A model generated the notes under the pieces. It saw nothing but the letters and a program-made list of their open reading frames with translations. It was not told the DNA's origin and did no database searches. A DNA stretch of 41,061 bases from CAYLRF01 sp964385995 (lineage in GTDB: Bacteria; Bacillota; Clostridia; Lachnospirales; Lachnospiraceae): NCBI GenBank assembly GCA_964385995.1, contig CAYLRF010000006.1, positions 1-41,061 on the forward strand, read 5' to 3'. How positions within the stretch are numbered: position 1 is the stretch's first letter; each line of letters begins with the position of its first letter. Both the position numbers and the translations under genes were made by a program. Below are positions 1-7,839 of this stretch, in pieces.

Positions 1-4
1 AAAG

Positions 5-118
5 TTCTTCGGGGCGGGGTGAGATTCCCGACCGGCGGTGAAAGTCCGCGAACCGCTTGTATGGCGGCCGAACCGGTGAGATTCCGGTACCGACAGTAAA
101 GTCTGGATGGCAGAAGAA
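5..118 (+). ncRNA. FMN riboswitch (RFN element)
   Basis: The conserved RFN core is present: GGGGCGGGGTGAGATTCCC near 11-29, the GGCGGTGAAAGTCCGCGA block at 34-51, and the GATTCCGGTACCGACAGTAAAGTCTGGATGG stretch lying within 80-110. The closing P1 helix pairs TTCTTC (5-10) with GAAGAA (113-118). It senses flavin mononucleotide and sits upstream of a riboflavin transporter gene, the usual partner. A terminator hairpin follows at 150-180, so control is probably by transcription termination. Confidence 0.96.
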
Positions 119-149
119 GGTGTGAGCGATGCTCATACGAAGATTAAGA

Positions 150-180
150 CCTCGGGGAAATTTCTCCGGGGTAATTTTTT
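150..180 (+). terminator. Riboswitch expression-platform terminator
   Basis: A stem of about 9-10 bp with two G-U pairs forms between CCTCGGGGAA and TTCTCCGGGG, followed by TAATTTTTT. It lies 32 nt after the FMN aptamer. FMN-bound RNA would be expected to let this hairpin form and stop transcription before ribU. Confidence 0.8.
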
Positions 181-181
181 G

Positions 182-366
182 CCCGCGATTTCGGGAAACA
201 TACGGCCCGCAAGATTACGGTGCGGGGAAAATTTTTCTGGCCAGTAATTACGGCGCGGGAAAATTTATTCGGCCCACGATTTTGATGAGACATACGATCC
301 GCAAGGTTACGGTATGGGGAAAAATTTATTCAGCCTGCGGTTACGGCGCGGGAAAATTCGCACGGG
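182..366 (+). repeat. Imperfect tandem repeat (about 92 nt x2) in the ribU leader
   Basis: The block at 182-272 is repeated imperfectly from 273. Each block holds two shorter units of the form TTACGGxGCGGGGAAAATTT, starting at 215, 248, 307 and 341. Spacings of 33, 59 and 34 nt do not keep one reading frame, so this looks like an RNA or DNA repeat and not a protein repeat. It separates the riboswitch terminator from the ribU ribosome-binding site. Confidence 0.8.
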
Positions 367-399
367 CCGCGGCTTAAAGGTAAGGAGGCGACTTAAGAT

Positions 400-1065
400 A
401 TGGCTAATCATTCGGAAAAAGAGGAGATTCGGACAGACACAGAGGGTAAAGTAAAGTCCGAAAGCGGCAAAAATAAGACAGCGGTCGGTGTACTTACAAG
501 GATCGGCTTACTTGGCGCTCTCGCGACTGTGCTCAGCGTGTTCCCCAAGATCCCGGTTCCGTTCGCGCCCGTATTTTACAAAATAGACTTCAGCGAGATA
601 CCGGTTCTTCTCGGAAGCTTCTCGATGGGGCCGATGGCGGGAGTCACTTTGGAGCTTATAAAGACGCTTCTTAATCTTGTCATTGACTCGACGAATACCA
701 TGGGTATCGGGGAGGCCGCCAATTTTATAATGGGCTGCGCTTTTTGCGTACCGGCGGCCGTCATTTACAAGAGAAAAAAGACAAAGGCCAGGGCGATAGC
801 GGGCTGCGCGGCGGGCGTGTCGCTGATGGTCGTCGTGGGGTGTCTTCTAAACGCATATGTTCTTCTTCCCGTTTACGCGAAGGCCTTTCACATGAGCATC
901 GACGGGATTGTTGGAATGGGTACGAAATTAAACGGACATATAAAGGGACTCGGCACGTTTGTCATGCTCGCCGTCGCGCCGTTTAATCTTTTAAAAGGCA
1001 TATTAAACGCTCTTGTCGTGATCCTGATTTATAAGAAACTGAGCCGCTTCCTAAAGGTGAGGTAG
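400..1065 (+). CDS. ribU: Riboflavin ECF transporter S component RibU
   Basis: The product is a 221-aa membrane protein, normal for an ECF-type substrate-binding S component. It would bind riboflavin in the cytoplasmic membrane and work with a shared EcfA-A'-T energising module, which is not encoded in this window. A charged N-terminal stretch of about 30 residues is followed by hydrophobic segments consistent with six helices. The conserved RibU region around residues 48-68 includes FPKIPVPFAPVFYKIDFSEI. AAGGAGG at about 381-387 supports the ATG at 400. The upstream FMN riboswitch independently supports flavin uptake and predicts repression when FMN is plentiful. The N-terminal hydrophilic tail is somewhat longer than usual. 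Confidence 0.93.
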   Translation: MANHSEKEEIRTDTEGKVKSESGKNKTAVGVLTRIGLLGALATVLSVFPKIPVPFAPVFYKIDFSEIPVLLGSFSMGPMAGVTLELIKTLLNLVIDSTNTMGIGEAANFIMGCAFCVPAAVIYKRKKTKARAIAGCAAGVSLMVVVGCLLNAYVLLPVYAKAFHMSIDGIVGMGTKLNGHIKGLGTFVMLAVAPFNLLKGILNALVVILIYKKLSRFLKVR

Positions 1066-1088
1066 GCTTTTACGGCCGGAATTTTTTG

Positions 1089-1118
1089 TTGACAGCCGGG
1101 CGCGGCGCGTGGTAGTCT
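1089..1118 (+). promoter_or_regulatory. Candidate sigma-A promoter for tRNA-Trp
   Basis: TTGACA (1089-1094) is followed after 18 nt by TAGTCT (1113-1118). The -35 is perfect and the -10 is weak. It lies about 50 nt upstream of tRNA-Trp, which has no other obvious promoter. Confidence 0.5.
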
Positions 1119-1168
1119 ATTAAGGCCGTTTTGTAAGGACACTTTAGGAAAATCCGGGCGGCTTATAT

Positions 1169-1239
1169 AGGGGATTGGTCAAGTGGTATGATAGGGGTCT
1201 CCAAAACCTTTGGCGGGAGTTCGATTCTCTCATCCCCTG
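1169..1239 (+). tRNA. tRNA-Trp(CCA)
   Basis: The cloverleaf is complete. The acceptor stem pairs AGGGGAT (1169-1175) with ATCCCCT (1232-1238), with discriminator G1239. The D stem is GTCA/TGAT and the T stem GGGAG/CTCTC encloses TTCGATT. The anticodon loop CTCCAAA places CCA at 1201-1203, reading UGG. The 3' CCA is not encoded. Confidence 0.95.
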
Positions 1240-1243
1240 TGAG

Positions 1244-1283
1244 AAATCCTTATGTCGCGTGAATGCGGCATAGGGATTTTTTT
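1244..1283 (+). terminator. Intrinsic terminator after tRNA-Trp
   Basis: A 15-bp stem pairs AAATCCTTATGTCGC with GCGGCATAGGGATTT through a six-nt loop, with two G-U pairs, and runs into a seven-T tract. It starts five bases after the tRNA. Confidence 0.92.
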
Positions 1284-1339
1284 AAGGAGTCGGAAAAATA
1301 AGTTAAACGGCTGCCGCTAAAAAGCGCCGCTTAAAGAGT

Positions 1340-1368
1340 TTGACTTTTATTCGGCCATGACTTATGAT
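1340..1368 (+). promoter_or_regulatory. Sigma-A-type promoter upstream of tRNA-Leu
   Basis: TTGACT (1340-1345) and TATGAT (1363-1368) are separated by exactly 17 nt. Transcription would begin near 1375, leaving about 165 nt of leader before tRNA-Leu. Confidence 0.6.
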
Positions 1369-1395
1369 TGGTGACGCCCTTACGCGGCGCGTTTT

Positions 1396-1489
1396 GGTAA
1401 AGTGGGCCCCGCGCGATTTTAGAGTGAGTTATGTGATGAATCTAAAGAAGATAAATTAGTCGGTAAAGCGGGCGTACGCGCGATTTTAG
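1396..1489 (+). repeat. Two copies of a 27-28-nt element before tRNA-Leu
   Basis: GGTAAAGtGGGCccc-GCGCGATTTTAG (1396-1422) recurs as GGTAAAGcGGGCgtac-GCGCGATTTTAG at 1462-1489, 66 nt later. Both lie in the gene-free stretch 1284-1540. No gene is visible there beyond the promoter and these repeats. Confidence 0.6.
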
Positions 1490-1540
1490 GGGATGCCGTG
1501 AGCTTATGTAAGCGGCGCATTATATACAGTTTTATCGTCG

Positions 1541-1623
1541 GCAGGAGTGGCGGAATGGCAGACGCACAAGACTCAAAATCTTGCGTAGGCAACTACATGT
1601 GGGTTCAAGTCCCATCTCCTGCA
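1541..1623 (+). tRNA. tRNA-Leu(CAA)
   Basis: The acceptor stem pairs GCAGGAG (1541-1547) with CTCCTGC (1616-1622), with discriminator A1623. The anticodon stem CAAGA/TCTTG encloses CTCAAAA, placing CAA at 1574-1576 to read UUG. A long class II variable arm (CGTAGGCAACTACATG region) and a GGTTCAAGTC T arm confirm a leucine tRNA. Confidence 0.95.
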
Positions 1624-1625
1624 TC

Positions 1626-1657
1626 CGGCCTCCGGGAAACCGGGGGCCGTTTCATTT
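1626..1657 (+). terminator. Hairpin after tRNA-Leu
   Basis: A ten-bp GC-rich stem CGGCCTCCGG/CCGGGGGCCG closes a GAAA loop (1636-1639) and is followed by TTTCATTT. The T tract is interrupted, so termination may be incomplete. A better terminator follows at 1753. Confidence 0.65.
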
Positions 1658-1678
1658 AATGATATCAGGATAGGGCTC

Positions 1679-1716
1679 AGGGAGCGCGTAGCGCCAAACA
1701 ACCGTGATATCACTTT
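1679..1716 (+). repeat. 38-nt dispersed repeat, copy 1
   Basis: The 38-nt sequence from AGGGAGCGCGTAGCGCC to GATATCACTTT is found again at 27065-27102 with one mismatch. It contains the palindromic core GCGCGTAGCGC. GATATC motifs lie around 1661 and within the repeat. Confidence 0.8.
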
Positions 1717-1752
1717 GTACACTGACATCATCATAAAGGAAACTTCATTCTA

Positions 1753-1780
1753 CCACAGATGGGGTCTCTGTGGATTTTTT
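1753..1780 (+). terminator. Intrinsic terminator upstream of polA
   Basis: A seven-bp stem CCACAGA/TCTGTGG with a seven-nt loop is followed by ATTTTTT. It separates the tRNA region from polA. Confidence 0.85.
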
Positions 1781-1859
1781 CAATGTTCGGTGTTTAGTTG
1801 ATTTTACAATTCGCAGATTTCTCAAAGAATTATCATAAAGCGGGGAGAGAGCATTTAAG

Positions 1860-4502
1860 ATGAGTGAGAAGATAGTTCTTATCGACGGTCACAGCATTTT
1901 AAACAGGGCTTTTTACGGCCTTCCGGAACTTACCAATTCCGAGGGGCTTCACACCAACGCCGTATACGGCTTCTTAAACATCATGTTTAAGATCCTTGAC
2001 GAGGAAATGCCGCAGTATCTAACTGTCGCTTTTGACACCGCGGCTCCTACATTTCGCCACAAAATGTATCCCGCTTATAAAGGTACCAGAAAGCCCATGC
2101 CTAGGGAGCTTTCAGAGCAGGTGCCCGTCATAAAAGAAGTCCTCACTGCCATGAAAGTGAAAATAATCGAAAAGGAAGGTATCGAGGCCGATGATGTGCT
2201 CGGCACCTTGGCGACTCGTTGCGAGAAGCGGGGCCTTTTCGTCACGATACTTTCGGGAGACAGGGATCTGCTGCAGCTTGCCACCGACAGGACGAAGATA
2301 CGGATCCCGAAGACAAGGGCCACAGGAACCGAGATGGAGGATTATTACGCGAGGGATGTGATAAGCCGCTACGGCGTGACACCGACGGAATTTATCGATC
2401 TTAAAGCGCTTATGGGCGATACCTCCGACAATATACCGGGAGTCCCCAGCATAGGGGAAAAGACCGCCGCGGCCATTATCGAAAAGTACGGATCAGTCGA
2501 AAACGCCTTTGAGCACGCGGACGAACTTAAGCCTCCCAGGGCCGCGAAGATGTTAAAGGAGCATTACGAACTTGCCAGATTAAGCAAGATACTCTCGACG
2601 ATAAAAATCGACGCGGATTTTCCTTACGATATCGAAGACGCCAGGCTTCGTGACATGGGAAATGCGGAGTCGTACGCTCTTTTTATGAGACTTGAGTTTA
2701 AAAGCATGGCTGCGCGCGTCAGGGTAAGGGGAAAGGCCGATGAGCCACCGCGTGAGAAATTCGTGTACAGAAAGATAAGTGATTCGGCTGAGTCGGCGAA
2801 AATTTTTGATAAAGCTAAGGCGGCGAAGGACGTCGGCGCGGCCCTTTTGTCTGAACCGAATGAAACGGTTAAAAGCTGCGATAAAAACTTATCGGCTCCC
2901 TACGCTTCCCCGCGAGGAGCGGCGATAGCGCTCGCGGAAGGTGAAGTATACGTCGTGGTAAGTGACGGAGGGGATTTTACCCCGCACGACATATTTTCGG
3001 CTCTGGAGGAGATTTCGCGCCACGCCGCGGTATTTGCCATGTTTAACATTAAGGACGCTCTCACGGATCTTTCCGGGCTTTCCGAGAAGAGCTGCTTTGA
3101 CTGCGCTGTCGCGTCATATCTGATAAATCCTTTAAGCGACACGGACCCACGCAAGGACGCGGGTGGGGATGACATGCGGGATAAGGACGGCGGCGGTGAA
3201 GACAGATACGAGAGGGCGGCGCGGGAGGCTTCTTTGGCTCTCACTTCATATCCGGGACTTTCCAAAAAACTGGATGAAATGGAGATGAAAGAACTTTTTC
3301 GGGATATAGAGATGCCGCTTGTTTTTACTCTTCATGAGATGGAGCAAAACGGCGTGCGTGTGGACGCGAAAGCTCTCGCCGCCTACGGGGAAACGCTGGG
3401 CGAAAGGATTAAGGATGTCGAAAAACGCATATACGATGAGACGGGTGAGAAGTTTAATTTGAATTCCCCCAAGCAGCTCGGGGATATCCTGTTCGGGAAA
3501 ATGGGGCTTCCCCACGGCAAAAAGACGAAAAACGGTTATTCCACTTCCGCCGACGTTTTAAAAAAACTCGCTCCCGAATATAAGGTCGTATCCGACATAT
3601 TGGATTACAGGCAGCTTTCAAAATTAAAATCCACCTACGCGGACGGACTCGCGAATTTCATACGCGAAGACGGGCGCATTCACTGCAGGTTTAATCAGAC
3701 GGCGACCGCCACGGGCAGGATAAGCAGTGCCGAGCCGAATCTCCAAAACATCCCGGTTCGCATGGAGCTCGGCCGCAGGATAAGGGAGGTGTTTATCCCC
3801 GAGGACGGATATGAGTTCGTGGATGCGGATTATTCGCAGATAGAGCTTCGTGTGCTTACTCATTGTTCGGGTGACGAAAGACTCATAAGCGCTTACCGCG
3901 ACGCGAAAGATTTGCACCGCATTACGGCTTCCGAGGTGTTTCACGTAAAAGCCGACGAAGTGACGGACGCTCAGAGAAGAAACGCGAAGGCGGTCAATTT
4001 CGGCATCATCTACGGTATCAGTTCTTTCGGATTAAGCGAGGATTTAAGCATTACGAGAAAAGAAGCGGAAGAGTATATAGAAAATTACTTTAAGACATAT
4101 CCGAAAGTAAAGGCATACCTTGACAGTCAGGTGGCGTTCGCGAGAGAAAGAGGATACGTGACTACCATTTATCACCGCAGAAGGCCCGTGCCCGAGATAA
4201 ATTCAAAGATATTCTCGGTCCGGTCGTTCGGAGAGCGCGTCGCCATGAATACCCCCATACAGGGAAGCGCCGCGGACATCATGAAGATAGCCATGATACG
4301 CGTGCACGGGAAATTAAAATCGCTTCACATGAAATCCCGACTCGTACTGCAGGTGCATGACGAGCTTTTGATAGAGGCCGCGAAGGAGGAGACGTTGCGG
4401 GTAAAGGAAATCTTAAGAGAGGAAATGGAACATGCCGCAGATCTCGCGGTGCCGCTTACCTGCGACGTGAATGTCGGGAAGAACTGGCTGGAGGCGAAGT
4501 GA
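1860..4502 (+). CDS. polA: DNA polymerase I
   Basis: This 880-aa protein fills Okazaki gaps and acts in repair. An N-terminal FEN-type 5'-3' nuclease domain spans about residues 1-290 (VLIDGHSILNRAFYG, GIEADDVLGTLA, GDTSDNIPGVPSIGEKTA). The middle exonuclease-like domain lacks the acidic DxE motif of Klenow proofreading enzymes, so proofreading is probably lost. The C-terminal polymerase domain carries motif A (DADYSQIELR from D655), motif B (RRNAKAVNFGIIYG near 705-718) and motif C (VHDE near 832-835). A hydrophilic insert rich in D, G, R and K lies at about 424-456. The SD-like GGGGAGAG is 13 nt before ATG1860. The coaE start lies three bases after the stop codon, implying co-transcription. 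Confidence 0.97.
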   Translation: MSEKIVLIDGHSILNRAFYGLPELTNSEGLHTNAVYGFLNIMFKILDEEMPQYLTVAFDTAAPTFRHKMYPAYKGTRKPMPRELSEQVPVIKEVLTAMKVKIIEKEGIEADDVLGTLATRCEKRGLFVTILSGDRDLLQLATDRTKIRIPKTRATGTEMEDYYARDVISRYGVTPTEFIDLKALMGDTSDNIPGVPSIGEKTAAAIIEKYGSVENAFEHADELKPPRAAKMLKEHYELARLSKILSTIKIDADFPYDIEDARLRDMGNAESYALFMRLEFKSMAARVRVRGKADEPPREKFVYRKISDSAESAKIFDKAKAAKDVGAALLSEPNETVKSCDKNLSAPYASPRGAAIALAEGEVYVVVSDGGDFTPHDIFSALEEISRHAAVFAMFNIKDALTDLSGLSEKSCFDCAVASYLINPLSDTDPRKDAGGDDMRDKDGGGEDRYERAAREASLALTSYPGLSKKLDEMEMKELFRDIEMPLVFTLHEMEQNGVRVDAKALAAYGETLGERIKDVEKRIYDETGEKFNLNSPKQLGDILFGKMGLPHGKKTKNGYSTSADVLKKLAPEYKVVSDILDYRQLSKLKSTYADGLANFIREDGRIHCRFNQTATATGRISSAEPNLQNIPVRMELGRRIREVFIPEDGYEFVDADYSQIELRVLTHCSGDERLISAYRDAKDLHRITASEVFHVKADEVTDAQRRNAKAVNFGIIYGISSFGLSEDLSITRKEAEEYIENYFKTYPKVKAYLDSQVAFARERGYVTTIYHRRRPVPEINSKIFSVRSFGERVAMNTPIQGSAADIMKIAMIRVHGKLKSLHMKSRLVLQVHDELLIEAAKEETLRVKEILREEMEHAADLAVPLTCDVNVGKNWLEAK

Positions 4503-4505
4503 CGG

Positions 4506-5138
4506 ATGAAAATCATAGGGATCACGGGGGGCGTCGGCTGCGGCAAAAGCAGCGTTCTTTCGTATCTGCGGGATAGGTATCACTTCGAAGTCTTAGAGGC
4601 CGATGAAGTCGCGAGGCGCCTTGAGGAGCCTTACGGAGCGTGTTACGCGCGGATAATCTCAGCCTTCGGGCGTGAAATCCTGACGGATGAAGACGATAAA
4701 CATGAGGTGAAGGGTTCGGCGCGTCCGATAGACAGAGAGAGGCTCGCAAAAATTGTGTTTGAGGATGAGGAAAAGCTTAAAATCCTGAACGGAATCGTCC
4801 ATCCCGCGGTGAAAGAGGAGATAAAGCGGAAGGTAAAAGACGCGAGAAATTCCGGCGGGAGGTGCCTCTTTATAGCCGCGGCGGTCTTTTTCGAGGAAAG
4901 TTACGATAAGATGTGCGATGAGGTGTGGTATGTTTTCGCCGATGAAAAGACACGCGCTAAAAGACTACGCGCCTCAAGAGGTTATGATGAGAAAAAGATA
5001 GGGCTTATCATGAGATCGCAGCTTACCGGGGACGTATTTTTAAAGAGATGTGACAGAGTCATTGATAACTCGGGCAGTTTTTATGATACGCGACTCGCGG
5101 TGGATGATGCGGTTAAGGATGTTTTATCGAATCTTTGA
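4506..5138 (+). CDS. coaE: Dephospho-CoA kinase
   Basis: The enzyme phosphorylates the 3'-hydroxyl of dephospho-CoA, the last step of coenzyme A synthesis. The P-loop GGVGCGKS is at residues 8-15, followed by the family-typical EADEVAR segment and HPAVKEEI in the lid region. At 210 aa it is near the usual length. Residues around 60-70 (DEDDKHEVKGSARP) look like a small charged insert compared with shorter homologues. The start lies three bases after the polA stop, with GGAGG at the end of polA serving as SD. polA-coaE adjacency is common in Firmicutes. Confidence 0.95.
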   Translation: MKIIGITGGVGCGKSSVLSYLRDRYHFEVLEADEVARRLEEPYGACYARIISAFGREILTDEDDKHEVKGSARPIDRERLAKIVFEDEEKLKILNGIVHPAVKEEIKRKVKDARNSGGRCLFIAAAVFFEESYDKMCDEVWYVFADEKTRAKRLRASRGYDEKKIGLIMRSQLTGDVFLKRCDRVIDNSGSFYDTRLAVDDAVKDVLSNL

Positions 5139-5215
5139 AGTGAAGTTTACGCGATTTATACCGGAGCGTGACTTTTCGCGGGACGGATTTTTATGGTTTC
5201 GGAGGCGGTAAAGAG

Positions 5216-6010
5216 ATGAGGTTTTGCAGTATCGCGAGCGGCAGCAGCGGAAATTGCGTTTATGTGGACGGGAAAGACACCCGGATTCTCATAGACATCG
5301 GTATCAGCGCGAAAAAAGTACGGGACGCGCTTAGCGTGTTGGATGTCGATCCCGCGTCGCTTTCGGGCATTCTTATCACGCATGAACATTCCGATCACAT
5401 AAGCGGGCTGGGAGCGTTTTTAAGGAAATTTAGCATACCGGTATATGCCACGCGCGGTACCGTAAGAGGCATAAAAAATTATAAGCCGCTGGGGCCGGTG
5501 CCGGAGGGAATTTTCAGGGAAATAAGCCCTGATCTTGATTTTATATTGGGAGATTTGACCATACATCCCTTTTTGATTTCGCATGACGCGAACGAGCCTT
5601 CGGCTTACCGCGTGACCTGCGGGGACAAGTCCGTCGCCGTCGCCACGGACATGGGGATATACGACGACTATATAGTAGAGAATTTAAAAAACCTCGACGC
5701 GGTGCTAATTGAGGCCAATCACGACGAACTCATGCTGAAGGAAGGGCCGTATCCAGTAAGTCTTAAAAATCGCGTATCCGGGGAGACGGGCCACCTTTCA
5801 AACGAGTTGACCGGCCGTCTTCTTTGTGATATCATTCACCCGGGTTTGAGATTCGTCATGCTGGGGCATTTAAGCAAAGAAAATAATTACCCCGACCTCG
5901 CGAAAGAGACCGTGAAGCTTACGGTTTCGCTCGCGGATGTCAAAGGCCGCGGCGATGTTTCAATAGTCGTCGCCGAAAGGGATCGGATGTCCAAGGTGCT
6001 GGAGGTATGA
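5216..6010 (+). CDS. walJ: MBL-fold metallo-hydrolase, YycJ/WalJ family
   Basis: This 264-aa metallo-beta-lactamase-fold protein belongs to the YycJ/WalJ family, which is thought to act as a nuclease in DNA replication or repair. The family start MRFCSIASGSSGNC is clear. The metal motif HEHSDH occupies residues 56-61, and later ligand segments include ISHDANEP and the GHLS motifs. The frame is open from 5168, but ATG5216 matches the family N-terminus and has GGAGG ten bases upstream, so I use it. No WalK/WalR two-component genes are next to it, unlike in Bacillus. It continues the polA-coaE run, with the ACT protein gene six bases downstream. Confidence 0.92.
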   Translation: MRFCSIASGSSGNCVYVDGKDTRILIDIGISAKKVRDALSVLDVDPASLSGILITHEHSDHISGLGAFLRKFSIPVYATRGTVRGIKNYKPLGPVPEGIFREISPDLDFILGDLTIHPFLISHDANEPSAYRVTCGDKSVAVATDMGIYDDYIVENLKNLDAVLIEANHDELMLKEGPYPVSLKNRVSGETGHLSNELTGRLLCDIIHPGLRFVMLGHLSKENNYPDLAKETVKLTVSLADVKGRGDVSIVVAERDRMSKVLEV

Positions 6011-6016
6011 TGACAG

Positions 6017-6289
6017 ATGAAAAAATGCGTCATCACGGTACTGGGTAAAGATACCGTGGGTATCATCGCGAAGATTTGTACATATCTGGCCGATAACGGC
6101 ATCAATATTCTCGATATTTCTCAAACCATCGTTCAGGGTTATTTTCACATGATGATGATAGCCGACATCGATAAATCGGCGAAGGATTTTTCACGGGTGG
6201 CAGCCGATTTAAGTTCACTTGGCGAGGATATCGGCGTCACGGTGCGCTGTCAGCGGTCGGAAATATTCGAGAAGATGCACAGGCTTTAA
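6017..6289 (+). CDS. ACT-domain protein (UPF0237 type)
   Basis: A 90-aa protein consisting of little more than one ACT-type ligand-binding domain, starting MKKCVITVLGKDTVGIIAKI. ACT domains bind amino acids or other small ligands; the ligand here is unknown. It starts six bases after the walJ-like gene and precedes the UPF0210 gene. The ACT/UPF0210 pair recurs in Firmicutes and suggests a joint function, which has not been assigned to my knowledge. The 127 bases between the pair are GC-rich with no clear terminator. Confidence 0.9.
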   Translation: MKKCVITVLGKDTVGIIAKICTYLADNGINILDISQTIVQGYFHMMMIADIDKSAKDFSRVAADLSSLGEDIGVTVRCQRSEIFEKMHRL

Positions 6290-6416
6290 AAAGCGGCCCC
6301 GTTTCGCGCCCGTGCGTAAGTCGCGGTCGGGGCGCGAAGGCACCGTGCCTCAAAACGCGCGGTCCCGCTTCGCGAGTACACGTAAGCCGCGTTTAAAACT
6401 CACGGGAGATTTATGA

Positions 6417-7781
6417 ATGATAGGTGTCGATGAGGTAATTGAGACGAATCAGATGATATCCGAGGAACATCTGGATGTCCGCACGATTACGCTCGGCATA
6501 AACCTCATGGACTGCGCGGATTCGGATCCCGACCGCCTGTGCGCGAAAATCACGGATAAGATCACGCATGTCGCGGCGGATCTTGTGGCGACGGGCGAGG
6601 CCATAGAGCAGGAGTTTGGCATACCGGTCGTAAATAAGCGCATAGCTGTAACCCCGATTTCACTTATAGGGGCGTCATCCTGCAAAAGCGAGGATGATTT
6701 CGTCCGAGTGGCGAAGGCGCTGGATCTTGCCGCCGAACGCGTAAACGTAAATTTCATCGGGGGTTATACCGCCCTTGTCTGCAAGGGGATGACATCCGCC
6801 GAAGAGCTTCTCATCCGTTCAATCCCGAAAGCGCTTGCCTCCACGAAGAGAGTCTGCGCCAGTGTAAACGCCGCGTCCACCAAGGCCGGTATCAACATGG
6901 ACGCCGTGAGGCTTTGCGGCGATGTCATAAAGCGCACGGCCGAGATGACGGCGGACGAGGACTGTGTGGGCTGCGCGAAGCTCGTTGTTTTTTGCAACGC
7001 GCCGGACGACAATCCTTTCATGGCGGGCGCGTTTATGGGGGTGACCGAAGCCGACGCGGTCATAAACGTCGGTGTGAGCGGGCCGGGAGTTATAAAACAC
7101 GCCATCCGAAAAGCGAGGGGAAAAGACTTCGGGGAGCTGTGCGAAACCATAAAAAAGACGGCCTTTAAAGTGACGCGCGTGGGACAGTTGGTGGCGGCTG
7201 AGGCTTCAAGGCGCCTCGGCATACCGTTCGGAATCATAGATCTGTCGCTCGCGCCGACGCCGCTTATGGGTGACAGCGTGGCGGAGATCTTAGAGGAGAT
7301 GGGCCTGGAGAAGGTGGGGGCGCCCGGCACGACCGCGGCGCTTGCCCTGTTAAATGATCAGGTGAAAAAAGGCGGGGTCATGGCCTCCTCCTACGTGGGC
7401 GGCTTAAGCGGGGCGTTCATTCCCGTAAGCGAGGATCACGGCATGATCGAGGCGGCTAAGTCGGGCGCGATATCCGTGGAGAAGCTTGAGGCCATGACAT
7501 CCGTCTGCTCGGTAGGCCTGGACATGATAGCGGTGCCCGGAAACGTCGCTTCTTCTTCCCTCGCGGGAGTCATCGCCGACGAGATGGCGATAGGCATGAT
7601 AAATCAAAAGACGACGGCGGTGCGTATTATCCCCGTTATCGGAAAAGACGTGGGCGACGTGGCGAATTTCGGCGGACTTTTAGGGACCGCGCCCGTCATG
7701 CCCTTAAGTACGCTGGACTGCGGCGCGTTTACGGGACGAAAGGGACGTATCCCCGCTCCCGTCAACAGCTTCAGAAATTAG
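6417..7781 (+). CDS. UPF0210 / PFL family protein (DUF711)
   Basis: This 454-aa cytosolic protein belongs to the UPF0210 family, related in fold to glycyl-radical (pyruvate formate-lyase-like) proteins. No enzymatic role is established that I can cite. Family landmarks are EVIETNQMISEEHLDVRTIT at the N-terminus, INVGVSGPGVIKHAI near residue 220, and VPGNVASSSLAGVIADE near 380. Length is normal. GGGAG at about 6401 fits ATG6417; an overlapping ATG at 6413 is out of frame. The partner ACT gene lies directly upstream. Confidence 0.92.
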   Translation: MIGVDEVIETNQMISEEHLDVRTITLGINLMDCADSDPDRLCAKITDKITHVAADLVATGEAIEQEFGIPVVNKRIAVTPISLIGASSCKSEDDFVRVAKALDLAAERVNVNFIGGYTALVCKGMTSAEELLIRSIPKALASTKRVCASVNAASTKAGINMDAVRLCGDVIKRTAEMTADEDCVGCAKLVVFCNAPDDNPFMAGAFMGVTEADAVINVGVSGPGVIKHAIRKARGKDFGELCETIKKTAFKVTRVGQLVAAEASRRLGIPFGIIDLSLAPTPLMGDSVAEILEEMGLEKVGAPGTTAALALLNDQVKKGGVMASSYVGGLSGAFIPVSEDHGMIEAAKSGAISVEKLEAMTSVCSVGLDMIAVPGNVASSSLAGVIADEMAIGMINQKTTAVRIIPVIGKDVGDVANFGGLLGTAPVMPLSTLDCGAFTGRKGRIPAPVNSFRN

Positions 7782-7839
7782 CGGGTATTTACACGGCCTA
7801 GGTATTTGGCGTCCGGGGCAAGACGGTCGGAGGAAATAA

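Noticed and set aside
129..377. An 82-codon frame across the ribU leader, with YGAGK repeated
   Set aside because: It crosses the riboswitch terminator, the repeat spacing does not keep one frame, and the composition is not protein-like. Treated as non-coding repeat.
1066..1088. Terminator directly after ribU
   Set aside because: Only a three-bp GGC/GCC pairing precedes the T run; not enough for a confident call.
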